DNA of 64,000 nt from NCBI RefSeq assembly GCF_001507555.1, contig NZ_LQBO01000001.1, positions 1,116,001-1,180,000 of the forward strand, in the 5' to 3' direction. This DNA comes from Thiomicrospira sp. XS5. GTDB taxonomy: Bacteria; Pseudomonadota; Gammaproteobacteria; Thiomicrospirales; Thiomicrospiraceae. Below the pieces are notes generated by a model. The model saw only the letters and a program-made list of their open reading frames with translations. It was not told the origin of the DNA and ran no database searches. Positions 56,782 to 64,000 of the stretch are shown here, one piece after another (the stretch's first letter is position 1; each line of letters starts with the position of its first letter). The position numbers and the translations under genes are program-made.

Positions 56782-57846
56782 TTATTCTTCCGTCAGATCA
56801 TAAGGCAGGGGTTCCACATTCGCCGGGGCGCCGCTTTCACTTTTCAAGTGGCCGTTCACCGCTTCCAGTGGTTTTAGCGTGGTAATGGCCAAGCAGACTG
56901 AGCCTTCAAAGACGTCCGGTGCCGATAAGATACAGGTAAATTTGTATTTTTTATCGGCGTCATCGGTCAGCACAAATTCAGTGCCGGGTGCCGGTGCGTC
57001 GGCGTCACCTAAGTGTAAGCGAAGCATGCGCTTGGTGGCTTTGCCGCGGTAATGCATGCGGGCAATGACTTCCTGGCCGGGGAAGCAGCCTTTTTTGAAG
57101 TTGATGGCGTCCAGTTTGTCCAAATTCAAAAACTGGGCAATGAATTCATTACTGGTGTCGGCATTCACGCTGGGTTGGCCGCTGACAATTTGCAATAATT
57201 TCCAGTCAATATTGTTGGTGGCTTCGCCGTTGCTTTTTAATTGTTCCCAAACCGTTTTCATCGACGCCAGTGGGCCAAAGAAGCTGTAACAGTGATAAGG
57301 GCCGGGGCGTTTTACGGCAATGACGTCGCGCACGCCGTCCATGTCCAGTGTTTTGACTTCGTACAATTCTTTGATTTTGGTGGTTAGCAATCGCTGAACG
57401 TCCAGGTCGCCGAAGTCGCCGCCGTAGCCGATGTGAATCATCTCGTCGGAAACGTCTTCCAGTTCGACTTTTGAGCGCAGTTTAAACATGGTCAAGCGTT
57501 TCAGGATGGTGTCTTTCACGGAACCGTCAAAATTCAGGTAGAAGGCTTCCTGGTGTTTGAAAATGGTCATGACCGCGAGCACTTTTCCTTGCGGGTTGCA
57601 GTAAGCGCTCAATTGCGCGTGTTCGTCGGTGACGTCATTCAGGTCGTTGGTGAATTGCCCTTGCAAAAAGTCGAACGCCTCTTCGCCGGAGACTTTGATG
57701 ACAGCCTGATGGGCCAGCGAGGTGAAGACCGGGCCGTTTTTGATCATGTAACGTTCAATTTCCGGTAGGCCGAAAGTGGTTACTTCGTCGGCGTCGTTCC
57801 ATTGTGCGCCCTTTGACGATAAAAAATCTTTCCAGTCAGCGTTCAT
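56782..57846 (-). CDS. ygfZ: Folate-binding protein YgfZ (GcvT-like, Fe-S enzyme repair)
   Basis: A 354-residue tetrahydrofolate-binding protein that helps build or repair certain iron-sulfur enzymes such as MiaB. The fold is that of GcvT (VIKVSGEEAFDFLQGQFTNDL), and the YgfZ hallmark KGCFPGQEVIARMHYRG carries the essential cysteine. Two adjacent ATGs (57849, 57846) are possible; AAAGGA spacing favours the second. Divergent from cheW. Confidence 0.93.
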   Translation of the reverse strand: MNADWKDFLSSKGAQWNDADEVTTFGLPEIERYMIKNGPVFTSLAHQAVIKVSGEEAFDFLQGQFTNDLNDVTDEHAQLSAYCNPQGKVLAVMTIFKHQEAFYLNFDGSVKDTILKRLTMFKLRSKVELEDVSDEMIHIGYGGDFGDLDVQRLLTTKIKELYEVKTLDMDGVRDVIAVKRPGPYHCYSFFGPLASMKTVWEQLKSNGEATNNIDWKLLQIVSGQPSVNADTSNEFIAQFLNLDKLDAINFKKGCFPGQEVIARMHYRGKATKRMLRLHLGDADAPAPGTEFVLTDDADKKYKFTCILSAPDVFEGSVCLAITTLKPLEAVNGHLKSESGAPANVEPLPYDLTEE

Positions 57847-57951
57847 CATTCTTCCTTTGAAAAAAATTGCGGGCGGTCATTATACCTTGAAGTCACTGCT
57901 TTTTTGAATGCGAACACGCTTGAAGTCTTGAGGTCGGAAATGATTTAGAGA

Positions 57952-57980
57952 TTGATAAACCTTTTCGGAGTGGTTAATAT
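57952..57980 (+). promoter_or_regulatory. Probable cheW promoter
   Basis: TTGATA (57952-57957) and TAATAT (57975-57980) at 17-bp spacing, about 35 bp before the GTG start. Both boxes are imperfect. Confidence 0.4.
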
Positions 57981-58015
57981 CTCACTATAAAGCAATCCTA
58001 TCGGAGGTTACATTT

Positions 58016-58576
58016 GTGGCTGAAACATTTAATGAGTTTTTAACATTTAAGCTGGGCAAGGAAGAGTTCGCGATTGCGATTGACCGAGTTCAGGAAATTC
58101 GCGGCTGGCAGGAGCCAAGTCCGTTGCCGAACGTGCCGGCGTACGTGAAAGGTGTCATTGATATCCGTGGTACCATTGTGCCGATTTTGGACTTGCGTGA
58201 GCGTTTTCATATGACGGCGGAGTTTAAGGCGACGACGGTGGTGATCGTGGTGAACCTGGCGACCCGTCAAGGCGAACGTATTGTGGGATTGGTGGTGGAT
58301 GCGGTTTCTGACGTGCACCAATTTGATATGAATGCGTTGCAGGCGCCGCCGGATATTTCCAATTCGATTGACACGCAATACATGCAGGGCTTGACCACGA
58401 TTTACGATCAAGGTTCGGAGGCGGAAGCGGACGTTCAGAATGAAAGCCGTATTGCGTCGGAAAAAGTCTCGAAAGGGCGCATGGTGATTGTCATCGACAT
58501 TGATAAGTTGGCCTCGGAAGGGCTGATTGAACAGGTCGCCAATGCGGATGAAGCGATTCCATTGCGTAATGGTTAA
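58016..58576 (+). CDS. cheW: CheW-like chemotaxis coupling protein
   Basis: A 186-residue CheW-domain protein that would link receptors to the kinase CheA. The core reads FLTFKLGKEEFAIAIDRVQEI, VIDIRGTIVPILDLRERF and IVGLVVDAVSDVHQ. GGAGG at 58003-58007 sets a GTG start. It stands alone, away from other che genes, so it could equally serve a second, pilus-type system. The receptor at 44918-47149 is a possible partner. Confidence 0.93.
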   Translation: MAETFNEFLTFKLGKEEFAIAIDRVQEIRGWQEPSPLPNVPAYVKGVIDIRGTIVPILDLRERFHMTAEFKATTVVIVVNLATRQGERIVGLVVDAVSDVHQFDMNALQAPPDISNSIDTQYMQGLTTIYDQGSEAEADVQNESRIASEKVSKGRMVIVIDIDKLASEGLIEQVANADEAIPLRNG

Positions 58577-58586
58577 TCGCTAAAGC

Positions 58587-60203
58587 TTAAGACTTCTTTT
58601 TGCTTTTATCGTGAGGCTTGGGTTTCAACGTAGTGGGTTTGCGGCGTTTTTTCATAAACGGGTAATCCAGGTTGTAATTCAAGCCGCGACTTTCCTTGCG
58701 CTTTAACGCGCTTTTAATCATCAGTTCCGCTACTTGAGCCAGGTTTCGCAGTTCGAGTAAATCGGCGTTCAACTTATGGTTATAGTAGTATTCGTAAATT
58801 TCTTGCTTTAATATCTTGATGCGCTTTAAGGCGCGTTTCAGGCGTCTGTCCGTACGAACGATGCCAACATAATCCCACATCAAACGACGCACTTCATCCC
58901 AGTCATGGCTGACCAATACCTTCTCTTTGGCGGGTGTCACTCGCGTGTCGTCCCAATCTTTGACGTTTCGATCCGGGTCGAAGGTGGGTTTGATGTTTTC
59001 TTTGATATCTTGGTAGGTTTTTTCGGCAAACACCAAGCCTTCCACCAATGAGTTACTGGCCAGGCGATTGGCACCGTGCAGGCCGGTATAAGCGGTTTCG
59101 CCAATGGCGTAAAGGTTATTGAGGTCGGTTCGTCCATTGAGGTCGGTGGTGATGCCGCCACAGGTATAGTGGGCGGCGGGAACCACCGGAATCGGTTGTT
59201 GGGTGATGTCGATGCCGACTTTCATGCAGCGTTTCTGGATGGTGGGGAAATGGTGGCGGATAAACTCTTCCGATTGGTGCGATATATCCAGATAGACGCA
59301 ATCAATCCCGTGTTTTTTCATTTCCTGGTCAATGGCGCGGGCGACGATGTCGCGTGGTGCCAAGTCTTTGCGTTCATCATAGTGCTGCATGAAGGGTTCG
59401 CCATTCGGCAGTTTTAAAATGCCGCCTTCTCCGCGTACTGCTTCGGAAATCAAGAACGAACGGTCTTGTGGGTGGTACAGGCAGGTCGGGTGGAATTGGT
59501 TAAACTCCATATTGGTCACCGAGCAACCGGCCCGCCAGGCCATGGCGATGCCGTCACCGGTGGAGGTGTCCGGGTTGCTGGTGTACAAATAGGTTTTGCT
59601 GGCGCCGCCGGTGGCGAGTACCGTGAATTGCGCCAGGTGGGTTTTTACGTCTCCGCTGGCTTGATCCAAAATATAGGCGCCGATGCAGCGCCGTCGGTCC
59701 TTGTTAAGGATGAGGTCGACCGTCATGTGGTCCGGCAGCAGGGTAATGTTCGGTGTGTTTTTGACGACTTCCAGCAGGGTTTCGGTCACGGTTTTACCGG
59801 TATGGTCGGCGGCGTGAATGACGCGACGGTGGCTGTGACCGCCTTCCTGGGTTAGATGGTAGGCGTCGGACGTTTCCTGTTTGCTAAAGGGGACGCCCAT
59901 TTCGATTAACTCATAAATGGCCGCGGCACCGTTTTCGGCCACCATTTTGACGGTTTTGGGATCGCACAAACCGGCGCCGGCATTCATGGTGTCTGCAATG
60001 TGGGATTCAACCGAGTCAAAAGGATCCAGCACCGCGGCAATGCCCCCCTGTGCATAGGCGGAGCTGCCTTCGTTCATCGAGGATTTGGCTACCAATGTAA
60101 CGGAGTAGTGTTTGGCCAATTTTAGGGCAATGGACAAGCCGGCAATGCCGCTGCCAATGACGAGAATGTCGGTATGAGTATGCTGGGAAACATTCGAGTT
60201 CAT
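58587..60203 (-). CDS. nadB: L-aspartate oxidase
   Basis: A 538-residue FAD enzyme that oxidises aspartate to iminoaspartate, the first step of NAD synthesis. The FAD motif is VIGSGIAGLSIALKLAKH; GSSAYAQGGIAAVLD, the HTHRRV-like GGHSHRRVIHA and GGITTDLNGRTDL blocks are typical. The frame continues to an ATG at 60254, but the internal ATG at 60203 gives the normal N-terminus and length. The last 25 residues are Lys/Pro-rich, an unusual basic tail. Divergent from rseC. Confidence 0.96.
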   Translation of the reverse strand: MNSNVSQHTHTDILVIGSGIAGLSIALKLAKHYSVTLVAKSSMNEGSSAYAQGGIAAVLDPFDSVESHIADTMNAGAGLCDPKTVKMVAENGAAAIYELIEMGVPFSKQETSDAYHLTQEGGHSHRRVIHAADHTGKTVTETLLEVVKNTPNITLLPDHMTVDLILNKDRRRCIGAYILDQASGDVKTHLAQFTVLATGGASKTYLYTSNPDTSTGDGIAMAWRAGCSVTNMEFNQFHPTCLYHPQDRSFLISEAVRGEGGILKLPNGEPFMQHYDERKDLAPRDIVARAIDQEMKKHGIDCVYLDISHQSEEFIRHHFPTIQKRCMKVGIDITQQPIPVVPAAHYTCGGITTDLNGRTDLNNLYAIGETAYTGLHGANRLASNSLVEGLVFAEKTYQDIKENIKPTFDPDRNVKDWDDTRVTPAKEKVLVSHDWDEVRRLMWDYVGIVRTDRRLKRALKRIKILKQEIYEYYYNHKLNADLLELRNLAQVAELMIKSALKRKESRGLNYNLDYPFMKKRRKPTTLKPKPHDKSKKKS

Positions 60204-60274
60204 GCGGTGTCTTGCGTCTCTTGAAAATCCAATAAATGGTACCATATCTGTCATGTTGGTATGGAATAGAAATA

Positions 60275-60772
60275 ATGACTAACCCGAAAGAGTTAAAATC
60301 CGCGCTGAACCCGGAAAATGAAGAGGGCCGCCTAACCGCAAGAGGTTGGGTGGAATCGGTTTCGGGGGATGTGGCTTATGTGTCGACGGAGCGGCAAACG
60401 GGATGTTCCGGCTGCGCTTCCCAAGAGGGCTGTGGAACGGGCTCTCTGGCTAAGTTGTTTGCGCCGCGAAATCGTTCACCGATTGCGGTTATTAATGCTT
60501 TGGATGCGGCGCCGGGAGACGCTGTATTGCTCTCAATGGAGGAGTCACATTTGATCAAACATTCCTTCATGGCTTATGGGGTACCATTATTAGGACTGTT
60601 TATTGGAGCAGGCTTGCTGCAATTTATCACTCAGCTATTGGCCATGGAAGAGGCGAGAGAGTCCTTGACGATGGTCGGTGGGTTTTTGGGTGTCGTCATC
60701 GGTTGGTGGGTCACAAAAACATATTACCGCCCGAAACCGCCGGTGATGGAAAAGATTCTGCAGGCCTCTTAA
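60275..60772 (+). CDS. rseC: RseC/MucC-like SoxR-reducing protein
   Basis: A 165-residue inner-membrane protein. The N-terminal cysteines C44, C47 and C53 (GCSGCASQEGCG) are the RseC pattern. Two membrane spans lie at about 98-120 and 127-147. RseC modulates sigma-E signalling and, with Rsx, reduces SoxR. The start ATG at 60275 follows an open frame without a good ribosome-binding site. It is next to mucD, but the expected rpoE-rseA-rseB genes are not upstream; nadB is. Confidence 0.92.
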   Translation: MTNPKELKSALNPENEEGRLTARGWVESVSGDVAYVSTERQTGCSGCASQEGCGTGSLAKLFAPRNRSPIAVINALDAAPGDAVLLSMEESHLIKHSFMAYGVPLLGLFIGAGLLQFITQLLAMEEARESLTMVGGFLGVVIGWWVTKTYYRPKPPVMEKILQAS

Positions 60773-60782
60773 AGGAGCTAAG

Positions 60783-62204
60783 ATGAAGACAATGGTTAAA
60801 TCACTATATTCCTATGGTTTGGTCACTTTGTTGTTGGCCTTGAGTCTAACAACGGCGCGGGCCGCGACCGTCACCTTGCCGGATTTTTCCGAGTTGGCGG
60901 CCGAAAACAGCCCGATGGTGGTGAATATCAGTACGACACGTAAGGTCGAACGGGCGGCTTATCCTCAATTCCGGGGGATGCCAGATGAAATGTTGCGTTA
61001 CTTTTTCGGTATTCCTGGTCAAAAAGGTCCTGGCCAGCAACAACCTATGCCGGAAGAACAGGTGAACTCGCTCGGTTCCGGTTTCATTATTTCCGAAGAT
61101 GGGTATATCATCACCAACAATCACGTAGTGGCCGATGCCGATGATATTGTCGTCAAGTTGAGCAACCGTCAGGAGATGAAAGCCAAAGTGATTGGTACGG
61201 ATGAACGCTCCGACATTGCCTTGATTAAAATTGAAGGGGATGACTTACCGGTCGCGAAAATCGGTACTTCGAAAGACTTGAAAGTCGGGGAATGGGTGAT
61301 GGCCATTGGTGAGCCGTTTGGACTGGATTACACCGTGACGCACGGAATTGTCAGTGCTCTGGGGCGTTCATTGCCGGATGATACCTATGTACCGTTTATC
61401 CAAACCGACGTGCCGATTAACCCAGGGAATTCCGGTGGGCCCTTGTTGAACATGCAAGGCGAAGTCGTGGGCGTCAATGCGCAGATTTTCAGTAAAAGCG
61501 GTGGCTCCATGGGGTTGTCCTTTTCGATTCCGATTGACATAGCGATGGATGTGGCGCAGCAGTTGAAAGAAAAAGGGCATGTTGAACGTGGTTTCCTAGG
61601 TGTCGGCGTGCAGGAAGTGTCCGGTGATTTGGCGCGTTCTTTCGACATGGAAAGACCGACAGGTGCGTTGGTCACGTCTACGGCAAAAGGGTCGGCCGCC
61701 AGTGAAGCCGGTATTGAGCCGGGAGACATTATTGTTGAGTTTGCCGGCAAAACGATTCACAAGTCGGCCGATTTGCCGCCGGTGGTGGGTAACTCGCCTG
61801 TCGGCAAACCTGTTAAGGTTAAAATTTTGCGAAACGGCGACTACAAAACCCTGACGGTGCGTTTGAAAGCGCTGGATGGCACCAAAGTCGCTTCGGCGGG
61901 TGGGTCAAAATCGTCAGGATTGAAAAACACCGCGCTGGGCGTGAAGCTGGAAGCCATCGACCAGGAAACCTTGGATAAATTAAACATTCCGTTCGGTGTC
62001 GGCGTTAGCCAGGTTCAGAATGGCAGTGCGGCGCAAAAAGCGGGTATTATGCCGGGTGATATTCTGGTCACGGTGAACTTCAAACCGATCAAATCGGCGG
62101 ATGATTTGAACAAAATCATCGGTGCGGCTCCGAAGGGGCGTTCGATTCCGGTTCGGATTATTCGTGGAAATCGTTCGATTTTCCTACCGTTGATGTTGTC
62201 TTGA
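60783..62204 (+). CDS. mucD: Periplasmic serine protease MucD/DegP (Do family)
   Basis: A 473-residue HtrA protease-chaperone. A signal peptide ends at TTARA-A (about 27). The catalytic triad is H114 (TNNHVVADAD), D144 (RSDIALIKI) and S217 (GNSGGPLL). Two PDZ domains follow (about 275-365 and 385-470) with GFLGVGVQEVS and SQVQNGSAAQKAGIMPGD. It lies 10 bp after rseC, the muc-type arrangement, and is ended by a hairpin. Confidence 0.97.
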   Translation: MKTMVKSLYSYGLVTLLLALSLTTARAATVTLPDFSELAAENSPMVVNISTTRKVERAAYPQFRGMPDEMLRYFFGIPGQKGPGQQQPMPEEQVNSLGSGFIISEDGYIITNNHVVADADDIVVKLSNRQEMKAKVIGTDERSDIALIKIEGDDLPVAKIGTSKDLKVGEWVMAIGEPFGLDYTVTHGIVSALGRSLPDDTYVPFIQTDVPINPGNSGGPLLNMQGEVVGVNAQIFSKSGGSMGLSFSIPIDIAMDVAQQLKEKGHVERGFLGVGVQEVSGDLARSFDMERPTGALVTSTAKGSAASEAGIEPGDIIVEFAGKTIHKSADLPPVVGNSPVGKPVKVKILRNGDYKTLTVRLKALDGTKVASAGGSKSSGLKNTALGVKLEAIDQETLDKLNIPFGVGVSQVQNGSAAQKAGIMPGDILVTVNFKPIKSADDLNKIIGAAPKGRSIPVRIIRGNRSIFLPLMLS

Positions 62205-62308
62205 ATGGTAGAAAGGTAACTAAATCGGATAAACGAGTGAGATTTGAGACAAATTAGCGTAAAATACGCGAAATATTTGTTATCAAACGATTTAATGCCT
62301 TGATATCG

Positions 62309-62350
62309 AAAAGGGTGGCTAGCGTTATGCAACTAGACACCCTTTTTTAT
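62309..62350 (+). terminator. Terminator between mucD and lepA
   Basis: AAAAGGGTG-G-CTAG pairs with CTAG-A-CACCCTTTT around CGTTATGCAA, followed by T residues; one mismatch interrupts the stem. Confidence 0.8.
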
Positions 62351-62416
62351 TATGTTGGACGGATTTTGAAGTCGTTTGGTTGAAACTCGTTTTATATCGT
62401 TTTATTTGAGGCGTAG

Positions 62417-64000
62417 ATGTCAAACCAGCTTGATCATATTCGTAACTTTTCCATTATCGCGCACATCGACCACGGAAAGTCGACCATTGCCGACCGTTTT
62501 ATTCAGCTCTGCGGCGGCCTCACCGAGCGGGAAATGGACGCCCAGGTGTTGGATTCCATGGACTTGGAGCGGGAAAGAGGCATTACGATCAAGGCGCAAA
62601 GTGTGACGCTGCACTATCAAGCCGATGATGGCCAAACTTACCAATTGAATTTTATCGACACACCTGGGCACGTGGATTTCTCCTATGAAGTGTCGCGTTC
62701 TTTAGCGGCGTGCGAAGGCGCATTGCTGGTTGTGGATGCGTCCCAGGGGGTGGAAGCGCAGACAGTGGCCAACTGTTACACGGCCATTGAGCAGGGGCTG
62801 GAAGTGCTACCGGTGTTGAATAAAATCGATTTGCCGGCGGCCGAGCCGGAGCGTGTTGTCGATGAGATTGAAGAGATTATCGGAATCGAAGCGCATGAAG
62901 CGGTTCAAGCCAGTGCGAAATCCGGCATTGGTGTCAAAGAAACGCTGGAAGAAATCGTGCATAAAATCCCCGCACCGGAAGGGAATCCGGATGGAGATCT
63001 AAAAGCCTTGATTATTGATTCCTGGTTCGATAATTACTTGGGGGTGGTCTCTTTAGTGCGCGTGATTGACGGTAAGATTGGTAAAAAGACCAAAATGAAA
63101 ATCGTCTCCACGAAGGAAGAGTATCAAGTCGATGATGTGGGGATTTTTACGCCGAAACGGACACCGCGTGATTCTCTCGCCGCCGGTGAGGTCGGGTATG
63201 TCATTGCCGGTATTAAGGACATTGACGGTGCCCCAGTTGGGGACACCATTACCACCGCTGACGCGGATATTGAACCTTTACCCGGCTTTAAACCGGTTCA
63301 ACCACGTGTTTTTGCCGGGCTCTTTCCAATCAGTTCTGAAGATTTCGAAGATTTGCGTGAGGCCTTGCGAAAACTGCGTCTGAATGATGCGGCCTTGCAT
63401 TTTGAACCGGAAAGTTCCGACGCGCTGGGGTTTGGTTTCCGTTGCGGTTTCCTTGGAATGCTGCACATGGAAATTATCCAGGAGCGGCTGGAGCGTGAAT
63501 ACAATCTGGATTTAATCACAACGGCGCCGACGGTGGTTTATGAGGTTCTGACCAAAAGCGGTGAACTGTTGAGTATCGACAATCCATCGAGTTTGCCGGA
63601 TCAAAGTTTGATTGAAGAAGTTCGCGAACCGATTATTCAAGCGAATATTCTGGTGCCGGATGAGTTTGTCGGAGCGGTCATGAAGCTTTGTGTGGAAAAG
63701 CGTGGCGTGCAAAAAGACATGCAATATGTCGGGAATCAAGTCTCGATTACCTATGATTTACCGTTGAATGAAGTGGTCCTGGATTTCTTCGATCGCTTGA
63801 AGTCGACCAGTCGTGGCTATGCGTCGATGGATTATGAATTCCGCCGCTTCCAGGCGGATGACTTGGTGAAGTTGGAATTCCTGGTGAATGGCGAAAAAGT
63901 AGATGCTTTGGCGTTGATCGTACACCGTTCAACTGCCGTTCAGCGTGGCAAAGTGTTGATTGAGAAGTTACGAAAAATCATTCCGCGTCAAATGTTCGAT
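62417..64000 (+). CDS. lepA: Elongation factor 4 (LepA), 3' end outside the window
   Basis: A ribosomal GTPase; 528 codons are visible of about 600, so the C-terminal domain is cut by the window edge. The G1 motif is [10 protein letters not shown]2 lies in [12 protein letters not shown]3 is DTPGHVDF and G4 is NKID. Domains II, III and V follow, with [19 protein letters not shown] near residue 340. GAGG at 62408-62411 precedes the ATG. In E. coli lepB would follow. Confidence 0.98.
   Translation, partial: MSNQLDHIRNFSIIAHIDHGKSTIADRFIQLCGGLTEREMDAQVLDSMDLERERGITIKAQSVTLHYQADDGQTYQLNFIDTPGHVDFSYEVSRSLAACEGALLVVDASQGVEAQTVANCYTAIEQGLEVLPVLNKIDLPAAEPERVVDEIEEIIGIEAHEAVQASAKSGIGVKETLEEIVHKIPAPEGNPDGDLKALIIDSWFDNYLGVVSLVRVIDGKIGKKTKMKIVSTKEEYQVDDVGIFTPKRTPRDSLAAGEVGYVIAGIKDIDGAPVGDTITTADADIEPLPGFKPVQPRVFAGLFPISSEDFEDLREALRKLRLNDAALHFEPESSDALGFGFRCGFLGMLHMEIIQERLEREYNLDLITTAPTVVYEVLTKSGELLSIDNPSSLPDQSLIEEVREPIIQANILVPDEFVGAVMKLCVEKRGVQKDMQYVGNQVSITYDLPLNEVVLDFFDRLKSTSRGYASMDYEFRRFQADDLVKLEFLVNGEKVDALALIVHRSTAVQRGKVLIEKLRKIIPRQMFD

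Overview
The window is one stretch of a gammaproteobacterial chromosome of roughly 50% GC with almost no wasted space. The gene orders are classic for the class: rpsP-rimM-trmD-rplS, xerD-dsbC, rne divergent from rluC, yceD-rpmF-plsX-fabHDG-acpP-fabF-pabB-pabC-mltG-tmk-holB-tatD, prfB-lysS, and nadB divergent from rseC-mucD-lepA. An MSHA-like pilus locus, a pentapeptide-tailed chemoreceptor and CheW suggest a motile, free-living cell. I lean towards a sulfur-oxidising Thiomicrospira/Hydrogenovibrio-type organism, but no gene in the window proves this.

Layout: 1-456 holds the N-terminal part of an M48/Ste24-type membrane protease running off the left edge. 607-4837 holds orn and the branched-chain amino acid genes ilvB, ilvH and ilvC, with a 164-bp hairpin-forming repeat between ilvH and ilvC. 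5205-15130 is a tightly packed MSHA-type (type IV pilus-like) assembly locus of eight genes (ATPase mshM-like, secretin mshL, TPR mshN, motor mshE with a c-di-GMP-binding domain, platform mshG, then mshI, mshJ, mshK) with no pilin gene. 15117-16967 holds rmuC and a convergent single-domain response regulator. 17217-20985 holds the S16/L19 operon, xerD and dsbC. 21033-23621 is a two-gene module of unknown acidic and coiled-coil proteins on the minus strand. 23723-29828 holds rluA, a low-molecular-weight phosphatase, rne with a long upstream leader, rluC and a HAD phosphatase. 29842-44822 is the maf/yceD/rpmF/fatty-acid/folate/tmk/holB cluster, ending in an MsbA-like ABC exporter. 44918-47149 is a chemoreceptor, followed by three tRNA genes (Pro, Arg, His) and folD. 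48834-52874 is an AraC-type regulator divergent from a three-gene set (cyclophilin-like protein, cupin-carboxymuconolactone decarboxylase fusion, Tat-exported zinc alcohol dehydrogenase), probably a reactive-electrophile or oxidant response unit. 52979-62204 holds a DUF5610-like protein, prfB with its programmed frameshift, lysS, ygfZ, cheW, nadB, rseC and mucD. lepA runs off the right edge.

The most striking non-gene signal is the perfect decamer palindrome CCAGGCCTGG. I count eleven exact copies by eye plus five copies carrying one and the same end substitution, against about 0.06 expected by chance in 64 kb. About half lie inside genes in different reading frames. Several others sit at the centre of long perfect palindromes between genes, where they look like bidirectional transcription terminators. 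This resembles the way DNA uptake sequences or highly iterated palindromes are distributed in other bacteria. Other points worth pursuing are the pilin-less MSHA locus, the acidic/coiled-coil gene pair, the hairpin element splitting the ilv genes, the Tat-signal-bearing dehydrogenase, and the absence of rpoE-rseA-rseB from its usual place between nadB and rseC.
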